Positions 1-10,136 are shown, counted from the first letter of the stretch. The stretch is DNA of 64,000 nt from Methylomonas sp. LW13 (GCF_016865255.1 NZ_CP033381.1:1736001-1800000), one strand, 5' to 3'. Numbers and translations: made by a program. Notes: a model not told the origin generated them from the sequence alone.

Positions 1-1
1 T

Positions 2-43
2 GTCACGATGCACCGTGATCCCGACGTTAGCGACGAAAGCTAA
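2..43 (+). CDS. 3' end of a gene, probably hfq (partial)
   Basis: An open frame enters the window from the left and ends at a TAA at 41-43, 11 bases before the hflX start. The visible tail is 13 residues, hydrophilic and acidic (ends DPDVSDES). In many gammaproteobacteria hfq lies directly upstream of hflX, and Hfq has a variable polar C-terminal tail, so this is probably the end of the RNA chaperone Hfq. The identification rests on gene order only, because no Sm-fold sequence is visible. Confidence 0.5.
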   Translation, partial: VTMHRDPDVSDES

Positions 44-54
44 GAGGTTATTTT

Positions 55-1320
55 TTGTTTGAACGTCCCGATGCGGGTGAACGAGCTATTCTCGTTCACC
101 TCAATTTGCAAGTTGGTCAAGAAGACCTCGACGAGCTGAAAGAACTAACCAAATCCGCAGGCGCCCAACCCACTCATGTAGTCACCGGTAGCCGGTATCG
201 GCCTGATCCGAAATATTTTGTCGGCACGGGCAAGGTTGAAGAAATCAGGTCGGCGATCATCGAGCACGAAGCCAATATCGTTATCGTCAATCATCCACTC
301 ACACCCAGCCAAGAGCGTAATTTGGAGAAAGCCCTGGAAGTCAGGGTGGTGGATCGCAACGGCCTGATCCTGGATATTTTTGCGCAGCGGGCGCAAACCT
401 TCGAAGGTAAATTACAGGTCGAACTGGCGCAACTTAAACATTTGTCGACTCGATTGATTCGCGGCTGGACGCACTTGGAACGGCAAAAGGGCGGTATCGG
501 TTTGCGTGGTCCTGGCGAAACCCAGTTGGAAACCGATAGGCGATTATTGGCGGTGCGTATCAAGCAGATTCAGCAGCGCCTGGGTAAGGTTGAAAAGCAG
601 CGTCATCAAGGCCGAAGTAAGCGTAAAAAGGCCGAAACTCCTACCGTATCTTTAGTTGGCTATACCAACGCCGGTAAGTCCACCTTGTTTAACACCTTAA
701 CCGGTGCCGACATTTATGCGGCCGATCAATTGTTTGCCACATTGGATCCTACCTTACGGCAATTGTCGCTCAGTAATGGCGGCGAAATCATTTTGGCGGA
801 TACCGTCGGCTTTATCCGACACTTGCCGCATGAATTGGTGGCAGCATTTCGTTCCACTTTGCAGGAGGCCAGCGAGGCGGATTTGTTGTTGCATGTGATC
901 GATGCGGCCGCCGAAGATCGTGAAGACACGATCTATCAGGTAAACCAAGTCTTGAGCGACATCGACGCCGCTAAAATCCCCCAGTTGAAGGTATTCAACA
1001 AAATCGATTTGCTGGAGGATGTGGCGCCGCATATCGATTACGATGCTGACGGTAAGCCTGTCAGCGTCTGGATTTCCGCGCAAAACGGGGTAGGCTGTGA
1101 TTTGTTGCAGCAGGCTCTGTCCGAATTATTCGCGAGCAGTAAGGTGATTCGAAAGTGCTTTTTGCCAGCCAGCCAAGCCGGATTAAAAGCAAAGTTATTC
1201 ACTTTTGTGAAAATAATCGACGAGGTCAATAACGATAGCGGCGATTGCGAATTGACGATAGAAATCGACAAAAAGCATTTGGGCTTGTTGAAGGGTATTG
1301 ACGTTCATGAGCAGGCTTAG
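55..1320 (+). CDS. hflX: GTPase HflX
   Basis: Ribosome-associated GTPase of the Obg-HflX superfamily; in E. coli it splits stalled or heat-damaged 70S ribosomes. At 421 aa the length is typical. The N-terminal HflX domain holds the glycine-rich segment GGIGLRGPGETQLETDRR, which is characteristic of the family. The G domain has the P-loop GYTNAGKST at about residue 202, a DTVGF switch II motif and NKID as G4. The start is a TTG at 55, chosen because AAGAGG at 42-47 is the only good ribosome binding site and the predicted N-terminus (MFERPDAGERA) fits the family. It follows the probable hfq by 11 bases and is probably cotranscribed with it. A short inverted repeat (GGGGGATT/AATCCCCC, 1323-1346) follows the stop and may attenuate transcription into hflK. 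Confidence 0.96.
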   Translation: MFERPDAGERAILVHLNLQVGQEDLDELKELTKSAGAQPTHVVTGSRYRPDPKYFVGTGKVEEIRSAIIEHEANIVIVNHPLTPSQERNLEKALEVRVVDRNGLILDIFAQRAQTFEGKLQVELAQLKHLSTRLIRGWTHLERQKGGIGLRGPGETQLETDRRLLAVRIKQIQQRLGKVEKQRHQGRSKRKKAETPTVSLVGYTNAGKSTLFNTLTGADIYAADQLFATLDPTLRQLSLSNGGEIILADTVGFIRHLPHELVAAFRSTLQEASEADLLLHVIDAAAEDREDTIYQVNQVLSDIDAAKIPQLKVFNKIDLLEDVAPHIDYDADGKPVSVWISAQNGVGCDLLQQALSELFASSKVIRKCFLPASQAGLKAKLFTFVKIIDEVNNDSGDCELTIEIDKKHLGLLKGIDVHEQA

Positions 1321-1485
1321 CCGGGGGATTGACGTAAGAATCCCCCAGTTATTTGCTCGGAAATGGTTAAGTTACGATAGAATGGCGACTTTTCGGATAG
1401 ACCAGCCAGTGCTTCGAATCATCGAACAGGCGGTCATTACGAAATAGCTTTAGAGTTTTCAAATCCAATCTTTGGAGTGTTTGGT

Positions 1486-2679
1486 ATGTCTTGGAATGAA
1501 CCCGGCGGTGGTAAAAAAGACCCCTGGAGTGGTCGTAATGATAAGAATGATCCACCCGATTTGGACGAGGTAATTCGTTCGCTACAGGACAAGCTGGGCG
1601 GTATTTTTGGTGGCGGTTCTAAAGGTGGTATCGGCAACGGCCCGTCGATGAAAGGTGTCGGTTTGCTGGCTGCCGGTGCAATCGTTCTATGGGGTTTGAG
1701 CGGGTTCTATACCGTCGACGAAGGTACGCGCGGTGTGGTGACTCGCTTTGGTGCCTACGTCAACACGACACAGCCGGGTCTGAACTGGCATATCCCGTCG
1801 CCTATAGAGCAAGTGGCCGTTATCAATGTCGAGCAACAACGCTTTATTGAAGTGGGTTACCGTTCCGGTGGCGGGCAGGGTATGGGTTCAGTGCCTAAGG
1901 AAGCGATGATGCTGACTAAAGACGAAAATATCGTCGACGTCCGTTTGGCTGTTCAATACCAAGTGAAAGATGCCAAGGACTATGCGTTCAACGTACTCGA
2001 CCCTGCCTCAACGCTGAAACAAGTCACCGAAAGCGTGCAGCGTGGCGTGATCGGTCGCAGTGATATGGACTTTGTGCTGACCGAAGGCCGTAGCGATATT
2101 GTTTTGGCGGTTAAGTCAGAAATTCAAGCGGTCATGGATGCCTACAAAACCGGTATTTTGATCACCAGCGTCAACTTGCAGGACGCGCAGCCACCTGAAC
2201 AAGTACAAGGTTCCTTTGAAGATGCCATCAAGGCGCGGGAAGACAAGCAGCGCTTGATCAACGAAGCTGAAGCCTATTCTAACGACGTAGTGCCCAAAGC
2301 CCGTGGTGCCGCTTCACGTATCGTGCAGGAATCTGAAGCCTACAAAGAAAAAGTGATTGCCCGAGCTAACGGTGATGTCAGCCGCTTCTCGCAATTGCTG
2401 GCCGAATACAAAAAAGCACCGGCGGTAACCAAGCAGCGGATGTATATCGAAGCAATGGAATTGGTCCTGGGCCGTTCCAACAACGTGCTGGTGGATGTGA
2501 AAGGTGGTAATAACATTATGTATCTGCCGTTGGAAAAGTTGGCGAATAAGGCTGCTGAAGATGCCGCCCCGGCCCCAGTAGTCAGCCACGAGCCGGTTTC
2601 TTTAAGCCCCCAACCTGTGAAAGAAATTAAAACCGATGTGCGCACGTCAAGCCGTGAACGCGATGTGAGAGGACGCTAA
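1486..2679 (+). CDS. hflK: FtsH protease modulator subunit HflK
   Basis: Membrane-anchored SPFH/prohibitin-family protein, 397 aa, which with HflC forms the large periplasmic HflKC assembly that encloses and modulates the FtsH protease. The N-terminus has the usual MSWNEPGG...DPWSG opening and a glycine-rich cytoplasmic stretch. One membrane segment follows near residues 59-76 (GLLAAGAIVLWGLSGFYTV), then the SPFH domain and a long helical region rich in Glu, Ala and Lys. The ATG at 1486 is preferred over the GTG at 1477 because GGAG at 1473-1476 is correctly spaced only for the ATG, and because the family starts MxWNEPG. hflC begins one base after the stop, so the pair is an operon. Confidence 0.96.
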   Translation: MSWNEPGGGKKDPWSGRNDKNDPPDLDEVIRSLQDKLGGIFGGGSKGGIGNGPSMKGVGLLAAGAIVLWGLSGFYTVDEGTRGVVTRFGAYVNTTQPGLNWHIPSPIEQVAVINVEQQRFIEVGYRSGGGQGMGSVPKEAMMLTKDENIVDVRLAVQYQVKDAKDYAFNVLDPASTLKQVTESVQRGVIGRSDMDFVLTEGRSDIVLAVKSEIQAVMDAYKTGILITSVNLQDAQPPEQVQGSFEDAIKAREDKQRLINEAEAYSNDVVPKARGAASRIVQESEAYKEKVIARANGDVSRFSQLLAEYKKAPAVTKQRMYIEAMELVLGRSNNVLVDVKGGNNIMYLPLEKLANKAAEDAAPAPVVSHEPVSLSPQPVKEIKTDVRTSSRERDVRGR

Positions 2680-2680
2680 G

Positions 2681-3535
2681 ATGGGAAATAAGATTTTAGT
2701 CGCCGTTGGCGCAGTAGTCATCTTGCTCTCGATGTCGGTATTTACCGTGGCAGAAACCGAGCGGGTAATTAAGTTTCAATTAGGCGAGATTGTCGGTGCC
2801 GATTTCCAACCGGGCATGCACTTTAAACTACCGTTTATCAATAATGTTAAAAAGTTCGAAGCGCGCATTCTGACCATGGATTCCACGCCGGAGCGCTTTT
2901 TAACGGCGGAAAAGAAAAATGTTATCGTTGATTCGTTTGTCAAATGGCGGATAGGTGATGTTAAGACCTTTTACACTACCGTTGCCGGTGATGTAAATCA
3001 GGCTAATATTCGTCTCGATCAAATCATCAAAGATTCCGCGCGCAGCGAATTCAGTAAACGCGAGATCAAACAACTGGTATCCACGGATCGCAGTGCCATT
3101 CGCGATGCTTTGATTACCAATGTCTCGCCGCATGCAGCAAAATTAGGCATCACGATCGTTGACGTTCAAGTAAAACGCATCGATTTGCCTGCGGAAGTCA
3201 GTACCTCGGTTTATCAAAGGATGGAAGCCGAACGGGCGCGGGTGGCTCGGGAGTTCCGTTCACAAGGTTCGGAAGCCGCCGAGCGGATTCGCGCCGATGC
3301 TGATAAGCAGCGGGAGATCATTTTGGCCAACGCTTACCGCGATTCTGAAGTGATGCGAGGTGAAGGTGACGCTAAAGCTGCGGATATTTTCGCTAAAGCA
3401 TACAGTGAAGACAGCGATTTCTTTGCGTTTTATCGCAGCCTGATAGCGTACAAAGAAAGCCTGGGCAAATCCGGCAACATCATGGTGCTGGAGCCGAATT
3501 CCGACTTCTTCAAATATTTCAAGAATCAGAAATAA
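2681..3535 (+). CDS. hflC: FtsH protease modulator subunit HflC
   Basis: Partner of HflK in the HflKC complex around FtsH, 284 aa. It has a single N-terminal membrane anchor (residues 4-22, ILVAVGAVVILLSMSVFTV) followed by the periplasmic SPFH domain, where the family segment AETERVIKFQLGE is visible. The C-terminal half is an amphipathic helix rich in Glu, Arg and Ala (REFRSQGSEAAERIRADADKQREI), which packs against HflK in known structures. The ATG is one base after the hflK stop, which indicates translational coupling. A GC-rich hairpin follows. Confidence 0.96.
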   Translation: MGNKILVAVGAVVILLSMSVFTVAETERVIKFQLGEIVGADFQPGMHFKLPFINNVKKFEARILTMDSTPERFLTAEKKNVIVDSFVKWRIGDVKTFYTTVAGDVNQANIRLDQIIKDSARSEFSKREIKQLVSTDRSAIRDALITNVSPHAAKLGITIVDVQVKRIDLPAEVSTSVYQRMEAERARVAREFRSQGSEAAERIRADADKQREIILANAYRDSEVMRGEGDAKAADIFAKAYSEDSDFFAFYRSLIAYKESLGKSGNIMVLEPNSDFFKYFKNQK

Positions 3536-3559
3536 CCTCCATTTGAATGACTAGTAGTC

Positions 3560-3584
3560 AAACGCCCCGCTATGCGGGGCGTTT
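3560..3584 (+). terminator. Rho-independent terminator after hflC
   Basis: Inverted repeat AACGCCCCGC/GCGGGGCGTT with a 3-base loop (TAT), followed by a mixed T-rich stretch (GTTTGCTGTGTTT). It lies 25 bases after hflC and just before hisZ. The T tract is weak, so termination may be partial. Confidence 0.65.
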
Positions 3585-3605
3585 GCTGTGTTTGAGACAG
3601 ACAAA

Positions 3606-4802
3606 ATGCAAAAAAAAGACACCTGGCTATTGCCGGAAGGAATTAGCGAAGTATTGCCGGAACAGGCCGCGCATCTCGAGAAGTTGCGTAGAAAGCTTTT
3701 GGATACTTTTGCCTGCTGGGGTTACCAGTTGGTCATTCCGCCGTTTGTGGACTTTCTCCACTCCTTGCTGATCGGTTCAGGACATGACCTGGATTTACAG
3801 ACGTTTAAGCTGACCGATCAATTGAGTGGCGAAATGTTGGGGGTGCGCGCGGATATGACGCCGCAAGTGGCGAGAATCGATGCTCATCACTTCCAGCACG
3901 ACGGTCCAACTCGCTTATGCTATGCCGGTACCGTGCTGCACACTTTGGGCGATCCTCTGGAAAAAAGCCGTAGCCCGATGCAAATTGGTGCTGAACTTTA
4001 CGGGCATGCCGGCCTGGAAAGCGATTACGAAGTCATCCAGTTGATGCTGGAAATGTTGGCGATTAGCGGTTTGCAAAACGTACACCTGGATTTAGGACAT
4101 GTAGCTATCTATCGAGCTTTGGCTGAACATGCCGGTCTTGATCCGCAACAGGAAGCTGAATTGTTCGATGTTCTGCAACGTAAGGCCAGAACCGAACTGG
4201 CGGAATTGCTTGCCGAGTTTAGTATAGATACTCGCTATAAAGACGTCTTCAATGCTTTGCCTAAACTGAATGGCGGCCGGGATGTAATTGATAAAGCTAA
4301 AGCCTTATTGACCGGTTTTGCCGGTGCCGATGAGATTGCCGGCGCCTTGGCGGATTTGCAGGGTATAGCCGATAAATTACGCCGAGATTTTCCGGCGTTG
4401 ACGGTGAGTTTCGATTTGGCCGAGTTACGGGGTTATCACTATCATACCGGCATGGTATTCGCCGCTTTTGTGCCTGCTTTGGGCAAGGAAATTGCCCGCG
4501 GCGGCCGCTACGATAATATCGGTGAAGTATTCGGCCGAGCGCGAGCCGCTACCGGTTTTAGTGCAGATTTAAAAGTATTGGCGGGCATGTATAAAGTCGA
4601 TGACGAAGCAGCGCAGTTAGTGTTTGCCCCTTTTGCGGAAGATGCTGATTTGCGGGAAGCTATTAGAGATTTACGTGCGCAAGGCGTGGCAGTGATTCAA
4701 CATCTGCCGGAACAACAGGGCGGCGCTGAACAGCAGGGCTGCAATGCTATTTTAGAAAAACACAATCAACGCTGGGTTGTTAAATCAATAAGCTGTCGTT
4801 AG
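3606..4802 (+). CDS. hisZ: ATP phosphoribosyltransferase regulatory subunit HisZ
   Basis: 398-aa HisRS-like protein lacking tRNA-synthetase function. In bacteria with a short HisG it forms the HisG-HisZ octamer that catalyses and feedback-regulates the first step of histidine synthesis. Class II synthetase motifs appear degenerate: motif 2 is VRADMTPQVARI, and a late ELRGYHYHTGMVFAAF stretch is present. There is no anticodon-binding domain, which separates it from HisS. The ATG at 3606 (MQKKDTWLLPEG) is preferred because the in-frame GTG at 3588 lies in the terminator region. The gene sits between hflC and purA, as in many gammaproteobacteria. Its 3' end, with the stop codon, lies inside a short tandem duplication (4784-4820). 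Confidence 0.93.
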   Translation: MQKKDTWLLPEGISEVLPEQAAHLEKLRRKLLDTFACWGYQLVIPPFVDFLHSLLIGSGHDLDLQTFKLTDQLSGEMLGVRADMTPQVARIDAHHFQHDGPTRLCYAGTVLHTLGDPLEKSRSPMQIGAELYGHAGLESDYEVIQLMLEMLAISGLQNVHLDLGHVAIYRALAEHAGLDPQQEAELFDVLQRKARTELAELLAEFSIDTRYKDVFNALPKLNGGRDVIDKAKALLTGFAGADEIAGALADLQGIADKLRRDFPALTVSFDLAELRGYHYHTGMVFAAFVPALGKEIARGGRYDNIGEVFGRARAATGFSADLKVLAGMYKVDDEAAQLVFAPFAEDADLREAIRDLRAQGVAVIQHLPEQQGGAEQQGCNAILEKHNQRWVVKSISCR

Positions 4803-4820
4803 ATCAATAAGCTGTCGTTA
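4784..4820 (+). repeat. 18-bp tandem duplication at the hisZ stop
   Basis: The unit ATCAATAAGCTGTCGTTA occurs at 4784-4801 and again, without mismatch, at 4803-4820, giving a period of 19. The first copy encodes the last residues of HisZ and supplies the first two bases of its TAG stop. The second copy is noncoding and lies just upstream of purA. It looks like a recent slippage duplication. Confidence 0.85.
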
Positions 4821-4829
4821 AACCACTAG

Positions 4830-6140
<1,311 letters not shown>

Positions 6141-6164
6141 CGCTTAAGCAATAAACCTGCCTTT

Positions 6165-6190
6165 AAGACGCTGAATATATTCAGCGTCTT
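6165..6190. terminator. Bidirectional terminator between purA and the sulfurtransferase gene
   Basis: Near-perfect palindrome AAGACGCTGAAT/ATTCAGCGTCTT flanked by CTTT on the left and TACAGTTTT on the right. It lies between the convergent purA and the leftward sulfurtransferase gene, so it probably serves both. Confidence 0.75.
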
Positions 6191-6244
6191 TACAGTTTTA
6201 GTCGTTCAGAAAATACAGCACAGCTGTTTATGTTTATGCTGGGG

Positions 6245-7090
6245 TCAATCTCTAGCGACAGCTCTATTCCGGTTAGTAATCCAGTCGCTCCATGAGCCGG
6301 CGTAAAGTTTTGAACCAGTCAGTCCTGCAATTTCCATCGCTAACAGGTTATGGCAGGCGGTCACACCCGATCCGCACATATGTACTACTTGCTCGGTTGG
6401 ATAAGGAGCTACTAGTGCGCTAAATTGCTGGCGTAGCTGATCGGCGGGTAAAAATAATCCCGATTTGTCCAGATTGGTGTGCAAGGGTCTGTTTCGCGCT
6501 TTGGGTACATGACCGGCTACTGGATCTATAGGCTCTTGTCGACCATGGAAGCGTTCAGGTGTTCTGGCATCTATCAAGGTGAATTTTCGTGTCGCCAAAC
6601 CGTTTGCCACTTGATCGGCATCCAGCCATTGTTTGTTGTCCAGATAGACGCGGAATTGGCTGGCGGTAATGTTTGGAAGCACGGTAGTGACCGGAAAATC
6701 TTGCTTTTGCCAGCGTGTAAATCCGCCATCCAGCACCGCGACTTGAGTATGGCCCATCGTGCGTAGCAGCCACCACATCCGCCCGGCAAATGCGCCACCG
6801 GCATCGTCGTACACCACGATTTGACTGCGGTTGTTGACGCCCCAATCGCCCAACTTTGTACCTAATACGTTAAAGTCAGGCAATGGATGGCGGCCGGTAT
6901 ACGATTGCACCGGTGAAGACAAATCCTGGTTTAAATCAGCATAGCGCGCACCGGGAATATGGCCTTTTCGGTAGGATTTATGACCGGCTGTCACATCGGC
7001 AAGCGAGAAACGGCAGTCGAATATTCGCCAATCCGGATTGTCCAAGTTAGCAGCTAGAATGTCTGTGGAAACCAGTGTGGTGTAGGGCAT
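6245..7090 (-). CDS. Thiosulfate/3-mercaptopyruvate sulfurtransferase
   Basis: Two-domain rhodanese-fold enzyme of 281 aa. The second domain carries the active-site loop CGSGVTA with the catalytic Cys at residue 239, which is the pattern usual for 3-mercaptopyruvate sulfurtransferases (CG[ST]GVTA) as opposed to classical rhodanese (CRKGVTA). The first, non-catalytic rhodanese domain shows the RIFDCRF and GHIPGARYADLN motifs. It is predicted to be cytoplasmic, with no signal peptide. It lies 2 bases downstream of the quinone oxidoreductase gene and is surely cotranscribed with it. The substrate in vivo cannot be told from sequence. Confidence 0.9.
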   Translation of the reverse strand: MPYTTLVSTDILAANLDNPDWRIFDCRFSLADVTAGHKSYRKGHIPGARYADLNQDLSSPVQSYTGRHPLPDFNVLGTKLGDWGVNNRSQIVVYDDAGGAFAGRMWWLLRTMGHTQVAVLDGGFTRWQKQDFPVTTVLPNITASQFRVYLDNKQWLDADQVANGLATRKFTLIDARTPERFHGRQEPIDPVAGHVPKARNRPLHTNLDKSGLFLPADQLRQQFSALVAPYPTEQVVHMCGSGVTACHNLLAMEIAGLTGSKLYAGSWSDWITNRNRAVARD

Positions 7091-7092
7091 GC

Positions 7093-8070
7093 TTATACCT
7101 CCAAAATTATTTTACCGATATGTTGGCCGCTTTCCATTCTTTCGTGGGCTTCAGCAGCGTTGGCCAGTGGAAAAACCGAATCGATGATGGGTTTGATTTG
7201 GCCGGATTCCAGTAGCGGCCAAACTTTTGCAAAAAGTTGTTGGGTTATTTTAGCCTTGAATTCGTCGTCGCGGGGGCGCAAGGTGGTGCCGGCGATGGTC
7301 AAGCGCTTCATCAGCACGGATGCCAGATTGATTTCGCTTTTACCGCCGTGTTGGATGGCAATCTGTTGGAGTCGGCCATCGATAGTCAGACATTTCAAGT
7401 TACGCGGCAAGTAGTCCCCGCCGATTATGTCTAAAACGACATTAACGCCTTTGCCATCTGTCTGATGCATAAGGGCTTCGACAAAGTCCTGCTGCCGATA
7501 ATTGATCGCAAGGTCTGCGCCCAGTTTTTCGCAATACTGGCATTTATCCTCATTACCTGCGGTGACAATCACTTGCGCGCCAAATGCTTTGCCAAGCTGA
7601 AGGGCGGTGGTGCCGATGCCGCTGGTGCCTCCATGCACCAGTAACGTTTCGCCGACTTGCAGTTTCGCGTAGTCGAAGACGTTGCTCCAGACCGTAAAAA
7701 AGGTTTCCGGTAACGCGGAGGCCTGAATAAAACTCAGGCCTTGCGGTATTGGCAGGCAGCAACAGGCGCTTGCCAGGCAATACTCCGCATAACCGCCGCC
7801 GGTCAGTAGGGCGCAAACCGGTTCGCCAATCTTGAGGTGTTTTACTTGGCTGCCGAGTTTGGTGATAGTACCCGCTACTTCCAGGCCTAGAACTGGGGAT
7901 GCTCCGGGTGGCGGGGGATACAGGCCTTTGCGCTGCATCAGGTCTGGACGGTTTACCCCGGCTGCAACCACTTTTATCAATACTTGATGTGGGGCGGGTG
8001 AGGGTAGAGCTTGATCGGCGACGATTAAATCGGTCAACTCAGCGGAGCGATAAATCTCGATGGCGCGCAT
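7093..8070 (-). CDS. NAD(P)H quinone oxidoreductase, zinc-free MDR family (PIG3-like)
   Basis: 325-aa medium-chain dehydrogenase/reductase resembling quinone oxidoreductases of the PIG3/TIGR02824 type, which reduce quinones with NADPH. Visible features are the GroES-like N-terminal domain (PPPPGASPVLGLEVAGTI), the nucleotide-binding segment HGGTSGIGTTALQLGKAFG, and the C-terminal HIGKIILEV ending usual in this subfamily. No structural-zinc cysteine cluster is seen. The start ATG is at 8068-8070. It is first gene of a two-gene leftward operon with the sulfurtransferase gene and divergent from argC across 78 bases. Confidence 0.88.
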   Translation of the reverse strand: MRAIEIYRSAELTDLIVADQALPSPAPHQVLIKVVAAGVNRPDLMQRKGLYPPPPGASPVLGLEVAGTITKLGSQVKHLKIGEPVCALLTGGGYAEYCLASACCCLPIPQGLSFIQASALPETFFTVWSNVFDYAKLQVGETLLVHGGTSGIGTTALQLGKAFGAQVIVTAGNEDKCQYCEKLGADLAINYRQQDFVEALMHQTDGKGVNVVLDIIGGDYLPRNLKCLTIDGRLQQIAIQHGGKSEINLASVLMKRLTIAGTTLRPRDDEFKAKITQQLFAKVWPLLESGQIKPIIDSVFPLANAAEAHERMESGQHIGKIILEV

Positions 8071-8074
8071 GGTG

Positions 8075-8104
8075 TTAAGCTTTGCGGAGAGAGTGGCGTA
8101 TTAT
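8075..8104 (+). promoter_or_regulatory. Possible sigma-70 promoter of argC
   Basis: TTAAGC (8075-8080) and TATTAT (8099-8104) are separated by 18 bases, 44 bases before the argC ATG. The -35 match is weak. No clear ARG box was recognised. The divergent promoter for the leftward operon must overlap this region. Confidence 0.3.
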
Positions 8105-8148
8105 ATGCGCCGCAATAGATTAACAGTATTTTTTCAACGAGAGCATTC

Positions 8149-9177
8149 ATGATACGTGCAGGCATTGTCGGCGGTACCGGGTATACCGGCGTCGAATTAT
8201 TAAGAATTTTGGTATTGCATCCCCAGGTCGAAGTGAGTGTGGTGACTTCGCGCGCGGATGCCGGAATGCGAGTGGATCAGTTGTATCCGAGTCTACGGGG
8301 CTGCTGTGATGTGACATTTAGCCTGCCGGAACTCGATAATTTAAAAGACTGCGATGTGGTGTTTTTCGCAACGCCAAACGGTACCGCCATGTTGATGGCA
8401 AAGGCGCTGGTGGAACTGGGTGTCAAAGTTATCGATTTGTCTGCCGATTTTCGGATTAAAGACCGGCACGAATGGGAAAAGTGGTATGGCATGCAGCACG
8501 CCAGCCCGAATCTCATCGCCGAGGCGGTTTATGGTTTGCCGGAAGTCAATCGGGAGCAGATCAAGCAGGCGCGATTGATTGCATGCCCAGGATGTTATCC
8601 GACTGCCGTGCAATTGGGGTTTTTGCCGTTATTGGAGGTCGGAGCGATTGATCAGCAGTATTTGATCGCCGACGTGAAATCCGGCGTCAGCGGTGCGGGG
8701 CGCAAGGCGGAAATCTCGTCGTTGATGAGTGAGGCAGGTGAGAGTTTTAAGGCTTATGCAGTCGCCGGGCACAGACATTTGCCGGAAATCAGGCAGGGTT
8801 TGCAAAATGTCGCCAAACAGGCAGTTGGTTTAACTTTCGTGCCGCATCTGACGCCGATGATACGCGGTATTCACGCCACGCTGTATGGGCGTTTAAATAG
8901 GAAGTTGGATTTGCAAAGTTTGTTTGAAGAGAAGTATCGCGATGAAAGATTTGTCGATGTGTTGCCAAGCGGCAGTCATGCCGACACTCGCAACGTGCGC
9001 GGCAGTAATCGCTGTCAAATTGCCGTGCATCAACCGCAAGGCGGTGATACGGTAGTGATTTTGTCTGTGATTGATAACTTGGTGAAAGGCGCGTCGGGGC
9101 AGGCGGTGCAAAATATGAATCTGATGTTCGGGCTGCCCGAGTATCTGTCTTTAGAGACGGTTGCTTTATATCCTTAA
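8149..9177 (+). CDS. argC: N-acetyl-gamma-glutamyl-phosphate reductase
   Basis: NADPH-dependent reduction of N-acetyl-glutamyl-5-phosphate to the semialdehyde, third step of arginine synthesis. 342 aa. The Rossmann motif [10 protein letters not shown] lies at residues 5-14, and the catalytic Cys149 is in the ACPGCYPTA motif. The later [20 protein letters not shown] and [11 protein letters not shown] stretches are typical of the common (type 1) ArgC. It is transcribed alone. Other arginine genes in this window (argG, argA, argF, argD) are at distant loci. A strong bidirectional terminator follows. Confidence 0.97.
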   Translation: MIRAGIVGGTGYTGVELLRILVLHPQVEVSVVTSRADAGMRVDQLYPSLRGCCDVTFSLPELDNLKDCDVVFFATPNGTAMLMAKALVELGVKVIDLSADFRIKDRHEWEKWYGMQHASPNLIAEAVYGLPEVNREQIKQARLIACPGCYPTAVQLGFLPLLEVGAIDQQYLIADVKSGVSGAGRKAEISSLMSEAGESFKAYAVAGHRHLPEIRQGLQNVAKQAVGLTFVPHLTPMIRGIHATLYGRLNRKLDLQSLFEEKYRDERFVDVLPSGSHADTRNVRGSNRCQIAVHQPQGGDTVVILSVIDNLVKGASGQAVQNMNLMFGLPEYLSLETVALYP

Positions 9178-9192
9178 TATGTGTGGTGCATA

Positions 9193-9232
9193 AAAAAACC
9201 GTCTTCCAGTTAGGTCTGGAAGACGGTTTTTT
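9193..9232. terminator. Bidirectional Rho-independent terminator after argC
   Basis: A 17-bp perfect stem (AAAAAACCGTCTTCCAG at 9193-9209, its complement at 9216-9232) with a 6-base loop. A-run and T-run flanks let it work on both strands, for argC and for the leftward PEP-CTERM gene. Confidence 0.92.
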
Positions 9233-9251
9233 ATTTAGAGCTTCTGTGCGC

Positions 9252-10010
9252 TTATGCGGCCAAGGCTTGGCTTTTGCGATTCATTCTCCAGCCCAGCATG
9301 CCGCCAGCCAGTAACAACAGGCTGGTTGGTTCCGGCACGCTGCCTGCACCGCCGCCACCGCCTGGCGTTCCTGCTGTGCCTTCAAGCTTGGTGAGCTTGA
9401 AGTAGTCGTTGCTGTTGTCGACGTTAGAGTCTCCCAAGCCGGAACCCCATCTGCTGCTGTACGCGCTAATCAGCCAAAGACTTGAAGACAGGCTGTTTGG
9501 GTTGATGTCTTCAGCCACGTCGCCAACGGTATTGTAACTACCTACGAATTCCCAGCTGTTGCTAAGAAGACCGGAAATACTTTTTCCGGAAATATCTGCT
9601 GCGCCAGTGAGCGCACCGGTAGCCGGTACTGCGCCGGTGTACCTGAGAACCGATATATCTGAGTCGTAGGCTGTGGTATCCGGCCAACCGACAGTTAGTT
9701 TGTCTAAAATCGTGCTGCCATCAAACCGAAATAGCACCGCTTCGATTCTGCCGTTGTTATCAACCGCATGGTCTGGGTAGCTATTTGTCGTCTCCGAGCC
9801 GCTTAATACACCCAGGCCGTTAGCACTACCGTACCAAGCCAGTGTGGCTGCTGAAAAAGTTGAAGTGCTTGTAGTCCCAACTGAGTATGCAGCCATACTT
9901 TGAATGCCCGTCGGTGTCACTGAACTAGTACCGTTTATAGTCCATATGGTGGCGTTAACCGACCACGGGGCCAGCAGCAGAGTTGCTATAGCCAAGAGTT
10001 TTGGGGTCAT
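9252..10010 (-). CDS. PEP-CTERM sorting domain-containing protein
   Basis: 252-aa secreted protein of unknown function. It has a signal peptide (MTPKLLAIATLLLAPWSVNA), a Ser/Thr/Gly-rich body with few cysteines, a glycine linker and a C-terminal sorting signal: VPEPTSLLLLAGG followed by a hydrophobic segment and the basic tail WRMNRKSQALAA. This tripartite tail is the signal recognised by exosortase (XrtA/EpsH family) in exopolysaccharide-producing Gram-negatives. The start is supported by GAGG 6 bases upstream of the ATG. A candidate sigma-54 promoter lies about 110 bases upstream (10121-10136), which fits known RpoN/PrsR control of PEP-CTERM genes. No exosortase gene is in the window. Confidence 0.88.
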   Translation of the reverse strand: MTPKLLAIATLLLAPWSVNATIWTINGTSSVTPTGIQSMAAYSVGTTSTSTFSAATLAWYGSANGLGVLSGSETTNSYPDHAVDNNGRIEAVLFRFDGSTILDKLTVGWPDTTAYDSDISVLRYTGAVPATGALTGAADISGKSISGLLSNSWEFVGSYNTVGDVAEDINPNSLSSSLWLISAYSSRWGSGLGDSNVDNSNDYFKLTKLEGTAGTPGGGGGAGSVPEPTSLLLLAGGMLGWRMNRKSQALAA

Positions 10011-10120
10011 AATGTCCTCGCAATTTTTGAAATTTTACCTTCCGGTATTGTCTTCGTCGGCCTGGAAATAACCATTGTACTATTGGTCATGAACAAAGTT
10101 TTACGGTCTGTTTATATCTG

Positions 10121-10136
10121 AGCACTTATTGGGCCA
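10121..10136 (-). promoter_or_regulatory. Candidate sigma-54 (-24/-12) promoter of the PEP-CTERM gene
   Basis: Reading leftward, TGGCCCAATAAGTGCT has GG and GC elements with exactly 10 bases between them (consensus TGGCACGNNNNTTGCW). It matches TGGC at -24 and TGC at -12. The expected start is near 10110, about 100 bases before the gene's ATG. Confidence 0.5.

Noticed and set aside
3606..4802. Histidyl-tRNA synthetase instead of HisZ
   Set aside because: The C-terminal anticodon-binding domain is missing and the gene lies in the hflC-hisZ-purA order, so the paralogue HisZ is the better call.
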